DNA of 9,477 bases from JAYZVT01 sp050248375 (GTDB lineage Bacteria; Pseudomonadota; Alphaproteobacteria; Rhizobiales; Methyloligellaceae): positions 1-9,477 of the forward strand of contig JBFWSL010000157.1 of NCBI GenBank assembly GCA_050248375.1, read 5' to 3'. The notes beneath the pieces were generated by a model. That model saw only the letters and a program-made list of their open reading frames with translations, did not search any database and had not been told where the DNA came from. Below, piece after piece: positions 1-6,825 of this stretch (position 1 is the stretch's first letter; each line of letters begins with the position of its first letter). The position numbers and the translations under genes were made by a program.

Positions 1-1965
1 GTCGTCCGCCTGTCATGGCTGCCTTGCCTGCTGGCCATGTTGCTTGCCGGACAGCCCGCGGGCGCGGCGCCCGGCGGCATGGCCCCGACCGGTAACGTGT
101 CCGCTGCCGCCGCGCCGCCTGTCAGGCTCGCCCAGCAGTATTATTATTCGCCTTATTCCCCCTATGCGCCCCACTACCAGCCCTATCAGCAACCCCAGCC
201 GCGGGTGCAGCGCTGGCGCCGGGCGCCGCCGCCCCGGCCTGAGGCGCCGCCCCGGCCCGCGCCGCAGGTCCGCGCGCCGGCTCCCGCCAGCCAGTGCGAG
301 GCCCCGCTGGTTTACTCGCAGGGCCTGAAGAAGTGCATTTGCGTTGCCGAAGGGCATGGCCTTGTTGATGGCCGGTGCGTGAAGCTGGCCGAGCCCTGCG
401 GCGAAACCCGGCGCTGGTCCGCGGCCGAGAAGCGTTGCGTCTGCCGGGCCGGTCATCTGGCCCAGGGCGACGAATGCATCAATACCCGGCTCCATGCGGG
501 TCCTGATGGAAAGCCGGGGGAGGAGCTGCTTACCTCCGATATAGGCCTGATCCAGCGCTGCCTTGCGGAAGCCGGCTATCTCAAGGGTACGCCGGGCACC
601 AGCCAGAACCCGGCCTTCTGGACCGCGTTCTGGTTCTTCAAGACGGATCACGGCGTCGATGCCTCGTCGAAAGGCGTGCTCGATCTGAAGGTACAGCTTC
701 GTCTGTTCGATCTCTGTCCCCAGGCCCAGCGGGAGCTTGGCGTCTATGTGGCCTCGGCCCGCCCGGCCACACCTGCCGCGGCAGGAGAGGGGTCCACGGC
801 CCAGACGCGCCTCTTCGCCGCCGCCGAGGCCCAATGCCTGCCGCCGGACCTGCTTGCCAGGGTGACCGCCGCCTACGGCCCCCGCCCGGCCTTGAAGCGC
901 TGCCTCGACACCTGCCTGCCCGTACCGGAGCAGCTCGCGCCTCGCGAGGTCGCCGCTTACGAGGCGAACCGGGTGGTGGAGTGGTGCAAGGCCTGCCTCC
1001 AGATCGGCTCGCACCTGCCTCTCGACGACGTCCTGCTGATCGAGCGGGAGACCAACGTCTCCCTGTGTTCGCGCCCGCCGACCCAGTTGCCGCGCTGGTC
1101 CCGGGGAGGGCAGGCGGCCCGCGCGGCCTTCACGCGCGTCCGCGAGCTGTACCGCCCTCTGCCCTCGGGCACCGGACACGAGAAGGACTTCGCCGTCGTT
1201 ATCGGCAACCGGACCTATCGTGGGGGCATCGAGGCGAATGGCAGTGCCCACAATAACGCCAACGCGGTCTATGCACTGCTGACCGAGCATCAGGGCTTTG
1301 CAACCGACAGGGTCATCGACCTGCGCGACGCCACCCTCGACGACCTGAAGCGCGTGTTTGGCCATGACGGCAAGGCGGGAGAACTGGCCGCGCGGCTGAA
1401 GGGCAGAGAGGACGTCCGGCTGATCGTATATTACGCCGGTCACGGCGCCACCCAGGCCGACCAGTCGGAGAGCTACCTGCTGCCGGTCGATGCCTCTCCG
1501 CACCGGGCCGCGCAGACCGGTTATGCCTTGTCGGAGTTCTACGGGCGTATAGCCGGTCTCGGGGTTAAATCCGGCCTGGTCATCCTGGAGGCGGAGTTCG
1601 GCCGCGACATCAGCGACATCGTCTTTCCTCCGAACATCCCGGCCATGCGCAGCCGCGTCCTGCCGAAATCAACGCCGGAACAGATTGTCGTCATGGCCGC
1701 GGCCACCGGAGACCAGCGGACGCTGGACGACCAGCGCTATGGCATCGGCCTGTTCACGCGCTACCTGATCGAGGGAATGGCCGGGCGGGCCGATCTCGCG
1801 CCCATCGGCAACGGCGACAACGCCGTCGACGCGGTGGAGCTCTATGCTTATTCCGCCCACATGGTGCGGCTGGCGGCCCGCAAGTCCTTCGGACTGCTGC
1901 AGCAGCCCGTCGTCTCCGAGGGCGCCAATCCCGAAGTCAGCCGCCGCGTCGCGCAGGGCAACTGA
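1..1965 (+). CDS. Exported cysteine-rich protein with C-terminal caspase-like (C14) domain, catalytic Cys replaced; 5' partial
   Basis: The reading frame is open to the left edge. In-window residues before the first ATG (base 37) form the hydrophobic core of a signal peptide ending near an AGAAP cleavage region, so the true start is probably left of base 1 and the protein is exported. Numbering from the ATG at 37 (642 residues): residues 30-85 are Tyr/Pro/Arg-rich and low complexity; 87-147 hold two four-Cys repeats (C87, C100, C102, C114 and C121, C134, C136, C147); about 164-226 resembles a degenerate peptidoglycan-binding fold (LIQRCLAEAGYLKG); 267-344 holds six more Cys; 382-620 is a caspase-like domain starting DFAVVIGN. 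Its catalytic His is present in YYAGHG (H469). The motif that normally reads DAC-x-G is LEAEFG, with Glu520 at the Cys position. The domain contains no cysteine, so proteolysis is unlikely. A binding, scaffold or sensor role is inference. It is tail-to-tail with soeC, 28 nt apart. Confidence 0.85.
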   Translation, partial: VVRLSWLPCLLAMLLAGQPAGAAPGGMAPTGNVSAAAAPPVRLAQQYYYSPYSPYAPHYQPYQQPQPRVQRWRRAPPPRPEAPPRPAPQVRAPAPASQCEAPLVYSQGLKKCICVAEGHGLVDGRCVKLAEPCGETRRWSAAEKRCVCRAGHLAQGDECINTRLHAGPDGKPGEELLTSDIGLIQRCLAEAGYLKGTPGTSQNPAFWTAFWFFKTDHGVDASSKGVLDLKVQLRLFDLCPQAQRELGVYVASARPATPAAAGEGSTAQTRLFAAAEAQCLPPDLLARVTAAYGPRPALKRCLDTCLPVPEQLAPREVAAYEANRVVEWCKACLQIGSHLPLDDVLLIERETNVSLCSRPPTQLPRWSRGGQAARAAFTRVRELYRPLPSGTGHEKDFAVVIGNRTYRGGIEANGSAHNNANAVYALLTEHQGFATDRVIDLRDATLDDLKRVFGHDGKAGELAARLKGREDVRLIVYYAGHGATQADQSESYLLPVDASPHRAAQTGYALSEFYGRIAGLGVKSGLVILEAEFGRDISDIVFPPNIPAMRSRVLPKSTPEQIVVMAAATGDQRTLDDQRYGIGLFTRYLIEGMAGRADLAPIGNGDNAVDAVELYAYSAHMVRLAARKSFGLLQQPVVSEGANPEVSRRVAQGN

Positions 1966-1989
1966 GTTTCCGAGTAGCCTTGAAGCGCA

Positions 1990-2011
1990 CGCCTCAGGCG
2001 CGGTCCGCGCC
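1990..2011. repeat. Two overlapping GC-rich palindromes at the soeC 3' end
   Basis: CGCCTCAGGCG (1990-2000) and GGCGCGGTCCGCGCC (1997-2011) are both perfect inverted repeats and share GGCG. The soeC stop codon (1994-1996) sits in the middle of the first. They lie at the junction where soeC and the caspase-like gene converge, where a terminator could be useful. Neither strand has a T-run after them, so a canonical intrinsic terminator is not supported. In such GC-rich coding DNA they may be chance. Confidence 0.35.
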
Positions 2012-2941
2012 GTAGTAGAGCATCACCACATGCTCGGCCTCCGCGAAGAACAGCCAGCGTTCGACAACGATGCCGATGGCGGCGGCCGCCGCCGCGAACA
2101 GGCTCAGGGCGAGGGCGGCGCCCGTGCCCGCCCATGCCGTCATGAGGATCGCCGCCGCGGGGACCAGGAATGTCAGCGCCAGCGCGATGACCCGCAGCCG
2201 CCGGGCATGCTTGCGCCCGACCCGGTAGCCCATCTCGCGCATGACGAAGTTGGGTTCCGTATGGGGCGGGTCCAGCGGCTTCACCTTGCCGAAACGCCCC
2301 AGCCCGGTGGCCCGCTCCACCGTGTAGCTGCGCCGCGCATGATCGATGCTCCACCAGTAGGCCGCCTTGGATACGAGCGCGACAGCGAGGGCAATGACGG
2401 CCAGACCTGTGGCTTCGGGCAGGGCGAGGCCGAATGCGAAAGTGAAGGCACGAAACAGAACGGCGCCCGTGGCCAGTCCCAGGATCATGTAGTTGATGGC
2501 CACCAGCGGGTGGTGCCACTGCCGGATGGTCCTGAGCGAGGCGTAGATCATGCCGGTGCAGTAAACCGTCGCCGCCGCGCAGACGATTCCCGCCCAGCCC
2601 GCCACCGCCCACGGTCCGCTGACCGTGCCAAGGAACACCCAGCCGATGGCGAACAGGCCGGCGGGCACGAAGGTAAGAACCGCCATGACGCCCTCGCGTG
2701 ACAGCCATGACGTGCGCCACTGCGAGAAGGCGCGCCACGCGCGCTCCGGCCGGCCCAGATGGGCACTGGAGGAAAGCAGCCCCGCGACGATAAGCGCGAA
2801 GGCGATGCCGAAACCCAGCAAGCCGGTCCAGAACCCGGGCTTCATCAGGCCGGTGAGGCCGAACAGGCTGAGCAGGACCAGCAGCCCGTAGCCCGCTCCG
2901 GACGCGGTGGTGAAGAAGATTACGGAATAGGCGGGATGCAT
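1994..2941 (-). CDS. soeC: SoeC, membrane anchor subunit of sulfite dehydrogenase (DmsC family)
   Basis: A 315-residue integral membrane protein that anchors the SoeAB catalytic dimer to the cytoplasmic membrane and, by family analogy, passes its electrons to quinone. Eight likely membrane helices fall near residues 5-27, 37-58, 86-105, 111-132, 148-170, 176-196, 250-270 and 275-294, with a hydrophilic loop at about 197-249. DmsC-family signatures are visible: HLGRPERAWRA at 61-71 followed by SWLSRE at 78-83, and a C-terminal ERWLFFAEAEHVVMLYY. The start at 2941 is chosen because MHPAYS leads directly into helix 1 and an AGGA lies at suitable distance upstream; longer in-frame starts would add an Arg-rich stretch that overlaps soeB. 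It begins 31 nt after soeB and is the last gene of the operon. The subfamily assignment (Soe rather than Dms or another NrfD-like anchor) depends mainly on soeA. Confidence 0.85.
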   Translation of the reverse strand: MHPAYSVIFFTTASGAGYGLLVLLSLFGLTGLMKPGFWTGLLGFGIAFALIVAGLLSSSAHLGRPERAWRAFSQWRTSWLSREGVMAVLTFVPAGLFAIGWVFLGTVSGPWAVAGWAGIVCAAATVYCTGMIYASLRTIRQWHHPLVAINYMILGLATGAVLFRAFTFAFGLALPEATGLAVIALAVALVSKAAYWWSIDHARRSYTVERATGLGRFGKVKPLDPPHTEPNFVMREMGYRVGRKHARRLRVIALALTFLVPAAAILMTAWAGTGAALALSLFAAAAAAIGIVVERWLFFAEAEHVVMLYYGADRA

Positions 2942-2972
2942 CTGTGATCCTGATCGTGGGGACCTGCCCCGC

Positions 2973-3719
2973 TCAGCGAGACAGCATCTTGTCGGCCCAG
3001 CCGAACAGCTTGTCGAGCTTCGATCCGCTGCCCGCCTGCGGCAGTGCCGCGGGAGCGCCCCTGTCCGTATGGGCATCCCGGCGCTCGCGCGGCGGCAGAT
3101 ACTTGTTCACCGGCTTGTAGCCCATCTCGGGCAGCAGGTCGTAGCCCCCGCGTTCCCGCACCAGCCTCGATACGTCGCTGTCGGGGTCGCCGATGTCGCC
3201 GAAATGTCGCGCTCCGGTCGGGCAGGCGCGCACGCAGGCGGGAATGCGGTCTTCCGGCAGCAGTGTCTCGTTGTAGATGCGGTCCACGCACAGCGTGCAC
3301 TTCTTCATGACCCCGTGACCGTAGTCGTACTCCCGCGCGCCGTAGGGGCAGGCCCATGAGCACAGCTTGCAGCCGATGCAGGTGTCCGGGTTCACCAGCA
3401 CGATGCCGTCCTCCTCGCGCTTGTAGGAGGCGCCCGTCGGGCACACGGTCACGCAGTCCGGCTCCTCGCAATGCAGGCAGGAGCGGGGGAAGTGGACGGT
3501 CTGGCTGTTGTCTCCTTCGCCCGCCTCGAAGCTGTGGATGCGGTTGAGCCATGAGCCATGCTGGTCGGAGCCATAGGGGTTCTGGTCGGTCAGCGGCGCC
3601 GAGTAGCCGCCGGTGTTCCATTCCTTGCAGCTCGTCGCGCAGGCCTGGCAGCCAACGCAGATATCGAGGTCGATGACCAGGCCGAGCTTCTTGCCCGTGC
3701 TCCGCGGCAGCGAGGTCAT
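2973..3719 (-). CDS. soeB: SoeB, four-cluster [4Fe-4S] ferredoxin subunit of sulfite dehydrogenase
   Basis: A 248-residue DmsB/PhsB-type electron-transfer subunit that would relay electrons from the SoeA active site to the SoeC quinone site. All sixteen cluster ligands are visible in four groups: C21/24/27/31, C81/84/89/93, C114/117/120/124 and C141/144 with C162/166; this matches four [4Fe-4S] clusters. There is no signal peptide or twin-arginine motif, in line with a cytoplasmic location beside SoeA. The last 55 or so residues form a low-complexity Arg/Pro/Ala tail with no cluster ligands. The start at 3719 forms an ATGA overlap with the soeA stop, which implies translational coupling and supports this start over longer upstream reading in the same frame. 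It lies between soeA and soeC in the standard soeABC order. Confidence 0.9.
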   Translation of the reverse strand: MTSLPRSTGKKLGLVIDLDICVGCQACATSCKEWNTGGYSAPLTDQNPYGSDQHGSWLNRIHSFEAGEGDNSQTVHFPRSCLHCEEPDCVTVCPTGASYKREEDGIVLVNPDTCIGCKLCSWACPYGAREYDYGHGVMKKCTLCVDRIYNETLLPEDRIPACVRACPTGARHFGDIGDPDSDVSRLVRERGGYDLLPEMGYKPVNKYLPPRERRDAHTDRGAPAALPQAGSGSKLDKLFGWADKMLSR

Positions 3720-6583
3720 TGCCCGCCCTCCGCCCGGCCCGGCCGGAACTGTTCGCCGAAGCGCAGGGTTTTCGGAACCTCGCGCTTCCACGGAACGTCT
3801 ATGGGTTCGTAGAAGGGCTCGGTATGGGCCGCGTCGGCTTCGGCCTTTTCGATACGCACCTTGAGGTCGTACCACGCCGCCTGGCCGGTCACCGGATCGG
3901 AGTTCGAATAGCGGTAGCCGCCCGGCTGCTCCGGCAGCAGCTCCGAGATCAGATGGTTCAGCAGGAAGCCTCGTGTCGCCTCGGGCGCGTCCTCGTCCAG
4001 CGACCAGGCGCCCCGGCGCTTGCCGATGGCGTTCCAGGTCCAGACCGTGTCGCGGTTCACGCCTTCCTGCAGCTTCACCTGCGCCTTCACCCGGCCCTGA
4101 TAGCCGACGATCCAGACCCAGTCGTCGTCCTTCAGGCCCATGTCGCGGGCGCGCCCGGCGTTCACATAGAGCCGGTTGGCGCCGTGAATCTGCCTGAGCC
4201 AGGCGTTCTGCGATCCCCAGGAGTGATACATGGCCATGGGCCGCTGTGTGACCGCGGAGAGCGGAAATTCGCCCTCGCCGATCATGGCCCCCTCGAAGGG
4301 GGGATACCAGAAGGGCAGCGGATCGAAGAAGGCGGAGATGCGCTTGCGGTGCTGTCTGGGTGGCACGACCGGTCCGTGCCCCGCAGCCGCCAGGCGGAAG
4401 CGCTGCATCGTCTCGCTGTAGAGCTGGAACACGATCTGCGTGTCCGTGCCGCGATAGCCCATCTCCAGCGCCCAGTCGAAATATTCCTTGTTGGCGTGCT
4501 TGAAGTAGCGCATCGACGGCTTGAGCTTGTAGTGGTTGAAGCAGCCGTGCCGGATGTATTCCTCGAGTTGCTTCGGGTTCGGCTTTCCTTTGCCGTAGGA
4601 CTTGCCGTCCTTGCCCCGCCATCCGGCCAGCGGACCGATTCCCGGCTTGCGCTCGTGATTGACGATGTAGTCGGGGTATCCGCCGGGATATTTCGGCTTG
4701 CCCTTGCCGTCGACGAAGCCCGGCAGCTTCAGCCGCGCGCCGAGATCGATCAGCACGTCCTGGAACGGCCGCACGTCGCGGTCGGGCTTCACCACCGGTT
4801 GGCGGATCGAGTCCGCGGGGCCGTCCGGTTCCGATATGGGCCGGTCGAGCAGCGAGATGCAGTCCCAGCGCTCCAGGTAGGTCGTGTCCGGCAGAACGAG
4901 GTCCGCATAGGCGACCATCTCCGAGTAATACGCGTCGGAGTAGATGATCTTCGGAATTTTGTATTCCCCGGTCTTATCGTCCTTCGCGGTCAGGTGCCCC
5001 AGCACCGCCGGCACGTTCATCGTCGAGTTCCAGCCCATGTTGGCCATGTAGAGGAACAGCACGTCGATGGGATAGGGGTCCGCGTTGGCGGCGTTGGTGA
5101 TGACCATGTGCATCAGACCGTGCGCGGCGAGGGGCGCGTCCCAACTGAACGCCTTGTCGATGCGTCCGGGTATGCCGTCCTCGTCGATCAGCAGGTCTTC
5201 CGGTCCCGTCGGGAAGCCAAGGTGGGGGCCTCCCAGCGGTTCGGAGGGAGCGACGTCGCGCGGCTTGCCCGACGGCTTCAGCCAGGGCGGCGTCTGCTTG
5301 GGATAGGGCGGCTTGTAGCGGAAGCCGCCGGGGCAATCGATGCTGCCGAGCAGGATCTGCAGCACGTGGATCAGCCGGCAGGTATGGAAGCCGTTCGAGT
5401 GGGCCGAGATACCGCGCATCGCGTGCATCGAGACCGGCCGTCCGATCATCTTCTCGTGCTTGCGGCCTGCCCAGTCGGTCCACGGCACGTCCAGCACCAC
5501 CTCTTGCTCGAAAGCCGCGTGAGCCAGTTCCGCGGCGATGCGCCGGATGGTGGCGGCGGGAACCCCGGTCTCCGATTCCACCCGCTCGGGCGCGTAGCGC
5601 GCGTCGGTGAAGCGTTCCGCCAGCAGCCGGAAGGACGGCACGGCCTTGCGCCCGTCCTTGAGCCTGTATTCGCCAAGCATGGCTGGAGCAACGTCCGGCC
5701 GCATGGCGTCGGCGAGCTTGCCGGTCTTCTTGTCGAACACCAGCGGATGACCCCTGCTGTCGCGCGCGAACAGGCCGTGATCGGCGCCGCCCTTGTCGTC
5801 GATGACCAGCCAGGGCGCGTTGGTGTAGCGGATCAGGTAGTCCGCGTCGATCTTGTCGGCCAGCAGCAGTTCGCGGATGAGGGAGGCGACGAACAGCCCG
5901 TCGGTGCCGGGCCTGATGCCGACCCATTCGTCGGCGATGGCGGAATAGCCGGTCCGCACCGGATTGATGGAAACGAACTTGGCGCCGCGTGTCTTGAGCT
6001 TGCCGAGCGCCGTCTTGATGGGGTTGGAGGCATGGTCCTCGGCCATGCCGAACATCATGAAGTAGCGCGTCAGCTCCCAGTCCGGCTCGCCGAACTCCCA
6101 GAAGGAGCCGCCGAAGGTGTAGAGGCCCGCCGCCGCCATGTTCACCGAGCAGAAGCCGCCATGCGCGGCGTAGTTGGGCGTGCCGAACTGGATCGCCCAC
6201 CAGCCGGTAAGCGACTGCGACTGGTCGCGCCCGGTGAAGAAGGCGAGCTTCTTGGGGTCGGAATCGCGCACGTCCTTGAGCCATCCGGTGGCGATGCCGA
6301 GCGCCTCTTCCCAGGAGATTTCCCTGAATTCGCCCTTGCCGCGCTCGCCCACCCGCAGCAGCGGCGCGCGAAGCCGCGCGGGGGAGTATTGCTGCATGAT
6401 CCCGGCCGAGCCCTTGCCGCAGAGCACGCCCTTGTTGACCGGGTGGTCGCGGTTGCCCTCGATGTAGCGGACCGTGCCGTCCTTCAGGTACACCTTGATG
6501 CCGCAGCGGCAGGCGCACATGTAGCACGTCGATGTCTTGATCTCGTCGCCTACGGGGGCGGATGTCTCCACTCGCGGCTTCAT
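3716..6583 (-). CDS. soeA: SoeA, molybdopterin-dependent sulfite dehydrogenase catalytic subunit
   Basis: A 955-residue DMSO reductase-family molybdoenzyme expected to oxidise sulfite to sulfate in the cytoplasm. Numbered from the start at 6583, an N-terminal [4Fe-4S] site has C20, C23, C27 and C55 (C-x2-C-x3-C-x27-C), with an extra Cys at 25. HGGFCSVN places C145 as the likely Mo ligand, as in the Cys-liganded PhsA/PsrA branch. The stretch GGSFWEFGEPDW and the following NPVRTGYSAIADEW resemble SoeA proteins as I remember them. The C-terminal part, from about MYHSWGSQNAWLRQ, is the molybdopterin-dinucleotide-binding domain. No twin-arginine signal is present, unlike periplasmic PhsA, PsrA or DmsA, and this fits Soe. 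The ATG at 6637 would add 18 residues but has no ribosome-binding site and starts two bases from a palindrome; the ATG at 6583 has AGGGA about 10 nt upstream and is preferred. Thiosulfate or polysulfide reductase is the main alternative. Confidence 0.85.
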   Translation of the reverse strand: MKPRVETSAPVGDEIKTSTCYMCACRCGIKVYLKDGTVRYIEGNRDHPVNKGVLCGKGSAGIMQQYSPARLRAPLLRVGERGKGEFREISWEEALGIATGWLKDVRDSDPKKLAFFTGRDQSQSLTGWWAIQFGTPNYAAHGGFCSVNMAAAGLYTFGGSFWEFGEPDWELTRYFMMFGMAEDHASNPIKTALGKLKTRGAKFVSINPVRTGYSAIADEWVGIRPGTDGLFVASLIRELLLADKIDADYLIRYTNAPWLVIDDKGGADHGLFARDSRGHPLVFDKKTGKLADAMRPDVAPAMLGEYRLKDGRKAVPSFRLLAERFTDARYAPERVESETGVPAATIRRIAAELAHAAFEQEVVLDVPWTDWAGRKHEKMIGRPVSMHAMRGISAHSNGFHTCRLIHVLQILLGSIDCPGGFRYKPPYPKQTPPWLKPSGKPRDVAPSEPLGGPHLGFPTGPEDLLIDEDGIPGRIDKAFSWDAPLAAHGLMHMVITNAANADPYPIDVLFLYMANMGWNSTMNVPAVLGHLTAKDDKTGEYKIPKIIYSDAYYSEMVAYADLVLPDTTYLERWDCISLLDRPISEPDGPADSIRQPVVKPDRDVRPFQDVLIDLGARLKLPGFVDGKGKPKYPGGYPDYIVNHERKPGIGPLAGWRGKDGKSYGKGKPNPKQLEEYIRHGCFNHYKLKPSMRYFKHANKEYFDWALEMGYRGTDTQIVFQLYSETMQRFRLAAAGHGPVVPPRQHRKRISAFFDPLPFWYPPFEGAMIGEGEFPLSAVTQRPMAMYHSWGSQNAWLRQIHGANRLYVNAGRARDMGLKDDDWVWIVGYQGRVKAQVKLQEGVNRDTVWTWNAIGKRRGAWSLDEDAPEATRGFLLNHLISELLPEQPGGYRYSNSDPVTGQAAWYDLKVRIEKAEADAAHTEPFYEPIDVPWKREVPKTLRFGEQFRPGRAEGGQ

Positions 6584-6639
6584 TCCGTCGCTGTCCCTGA
6601 AGTCTGGCGCTCCGGGACAGGCCCGAGCGTTCCGCATAT

Positions 6640-6656
6640 TGAGACGTTTCGTCTCA
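6640..6656. promoter_or_regulatory. Perfect 17-base palindrome upstream of soeA, candidate operator
   Basis: TGAGACG-TTT-CGTCTCA is a perfect inverted repeat with 7-base arms and a 3-base centre. It lies 56 nt before the preferred soeA start, directly beside an AT-rich box (about 6657-6673) that stands out in this GC-rich DNA and may hold the soeABC promoter; I could not fix -35 and -10 boxes there. The short arms, odd spacing and symmetry suit a dimeric repressor such as a TetR-type protein. No regulator gene is in the window, so the binding protein is unknown. Confidence 0.5.
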
Positions 6657-6759
6657 TTAATCTAATGATAATGCAACCCCCGGCTCCCTGGAAATGTGGT
6701 CTTTCAGCGCGACTGCCTTAAATTTCCGCATGCTGTCCGCCAGTTGTTGCCTGACGAAC

Positions 6760-6796
6760 GCCCCTTGGGGCACTCTGCGCCGGCCCTTCCCAGGGC
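6760..6796 (+). promoter_or_regulatory. Two small tandem hairpins in the aldo/keto reductase leader
   Basis: GCCCCTTGGGGC (6760-6771) is a perfect 12-base palindrome. GCCCT-TCCC-AGGGC (6783-6796) is a 5-bp stem with a 4-nt loop. Both precede the reductase start at 6826, and the GGGGC of the first could instead pair with GCCC of the second. No T-run follows, so they are not intrinsic terminators. I could not identify a promoter for the reductase, so whether these are transcribed leader structures or DNA sites is open. Confidence 0.3.
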
Positions 6797-6825
6797 AGTC
6801 GTAAACATCAGCCGGGAGGGCGCTC

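Noticed and set aside
37..39. ATG at 37 as the start of the caspase-like gene
   Set aside because: The frame is open to base 1, and the residues before this ATG (RLSWLPCLLA) form the first half of a signal-peptide core that would be lost. The start is more likely outside the window.
13..1503. A 496-codon minus-strand open frame opposite the caspase-like gene
   Set aside because: It has low-complexity Arg/Gly/Ala composition and no domain, while the plus frame shows a signal peptide, ordered cysteine repeats and a caspase-like fold.
1966..1993. An intrinsic terminator between the caspase-like gene and soeC
   Set aside because: The 28-base gap has no hairpin followed by a T-run on either strand. 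Only the GC-rich palindromes at 1990-2011 are present.
6635..6637. ATG at 6637 as the soeA start
   Set aside because: There is no ribosome-binding site, and the preceding bases are the palindrome at 6640-6656. The 18 extra residues contain no signal peptide or conserved motif.
3719..6721. A 1000-codon open frame on the plus strand, antisense to soeA over its whole length
   Set aside because: Its translation is rich in Arg, Val, Leu, His and Gly with no recognisable domain. Such long antisense frames arise where G/C third-position bias makes stop codons rare on the opposite strand. soeA, with complete cluster and Mo-ligand motifs, is clearly the gene.
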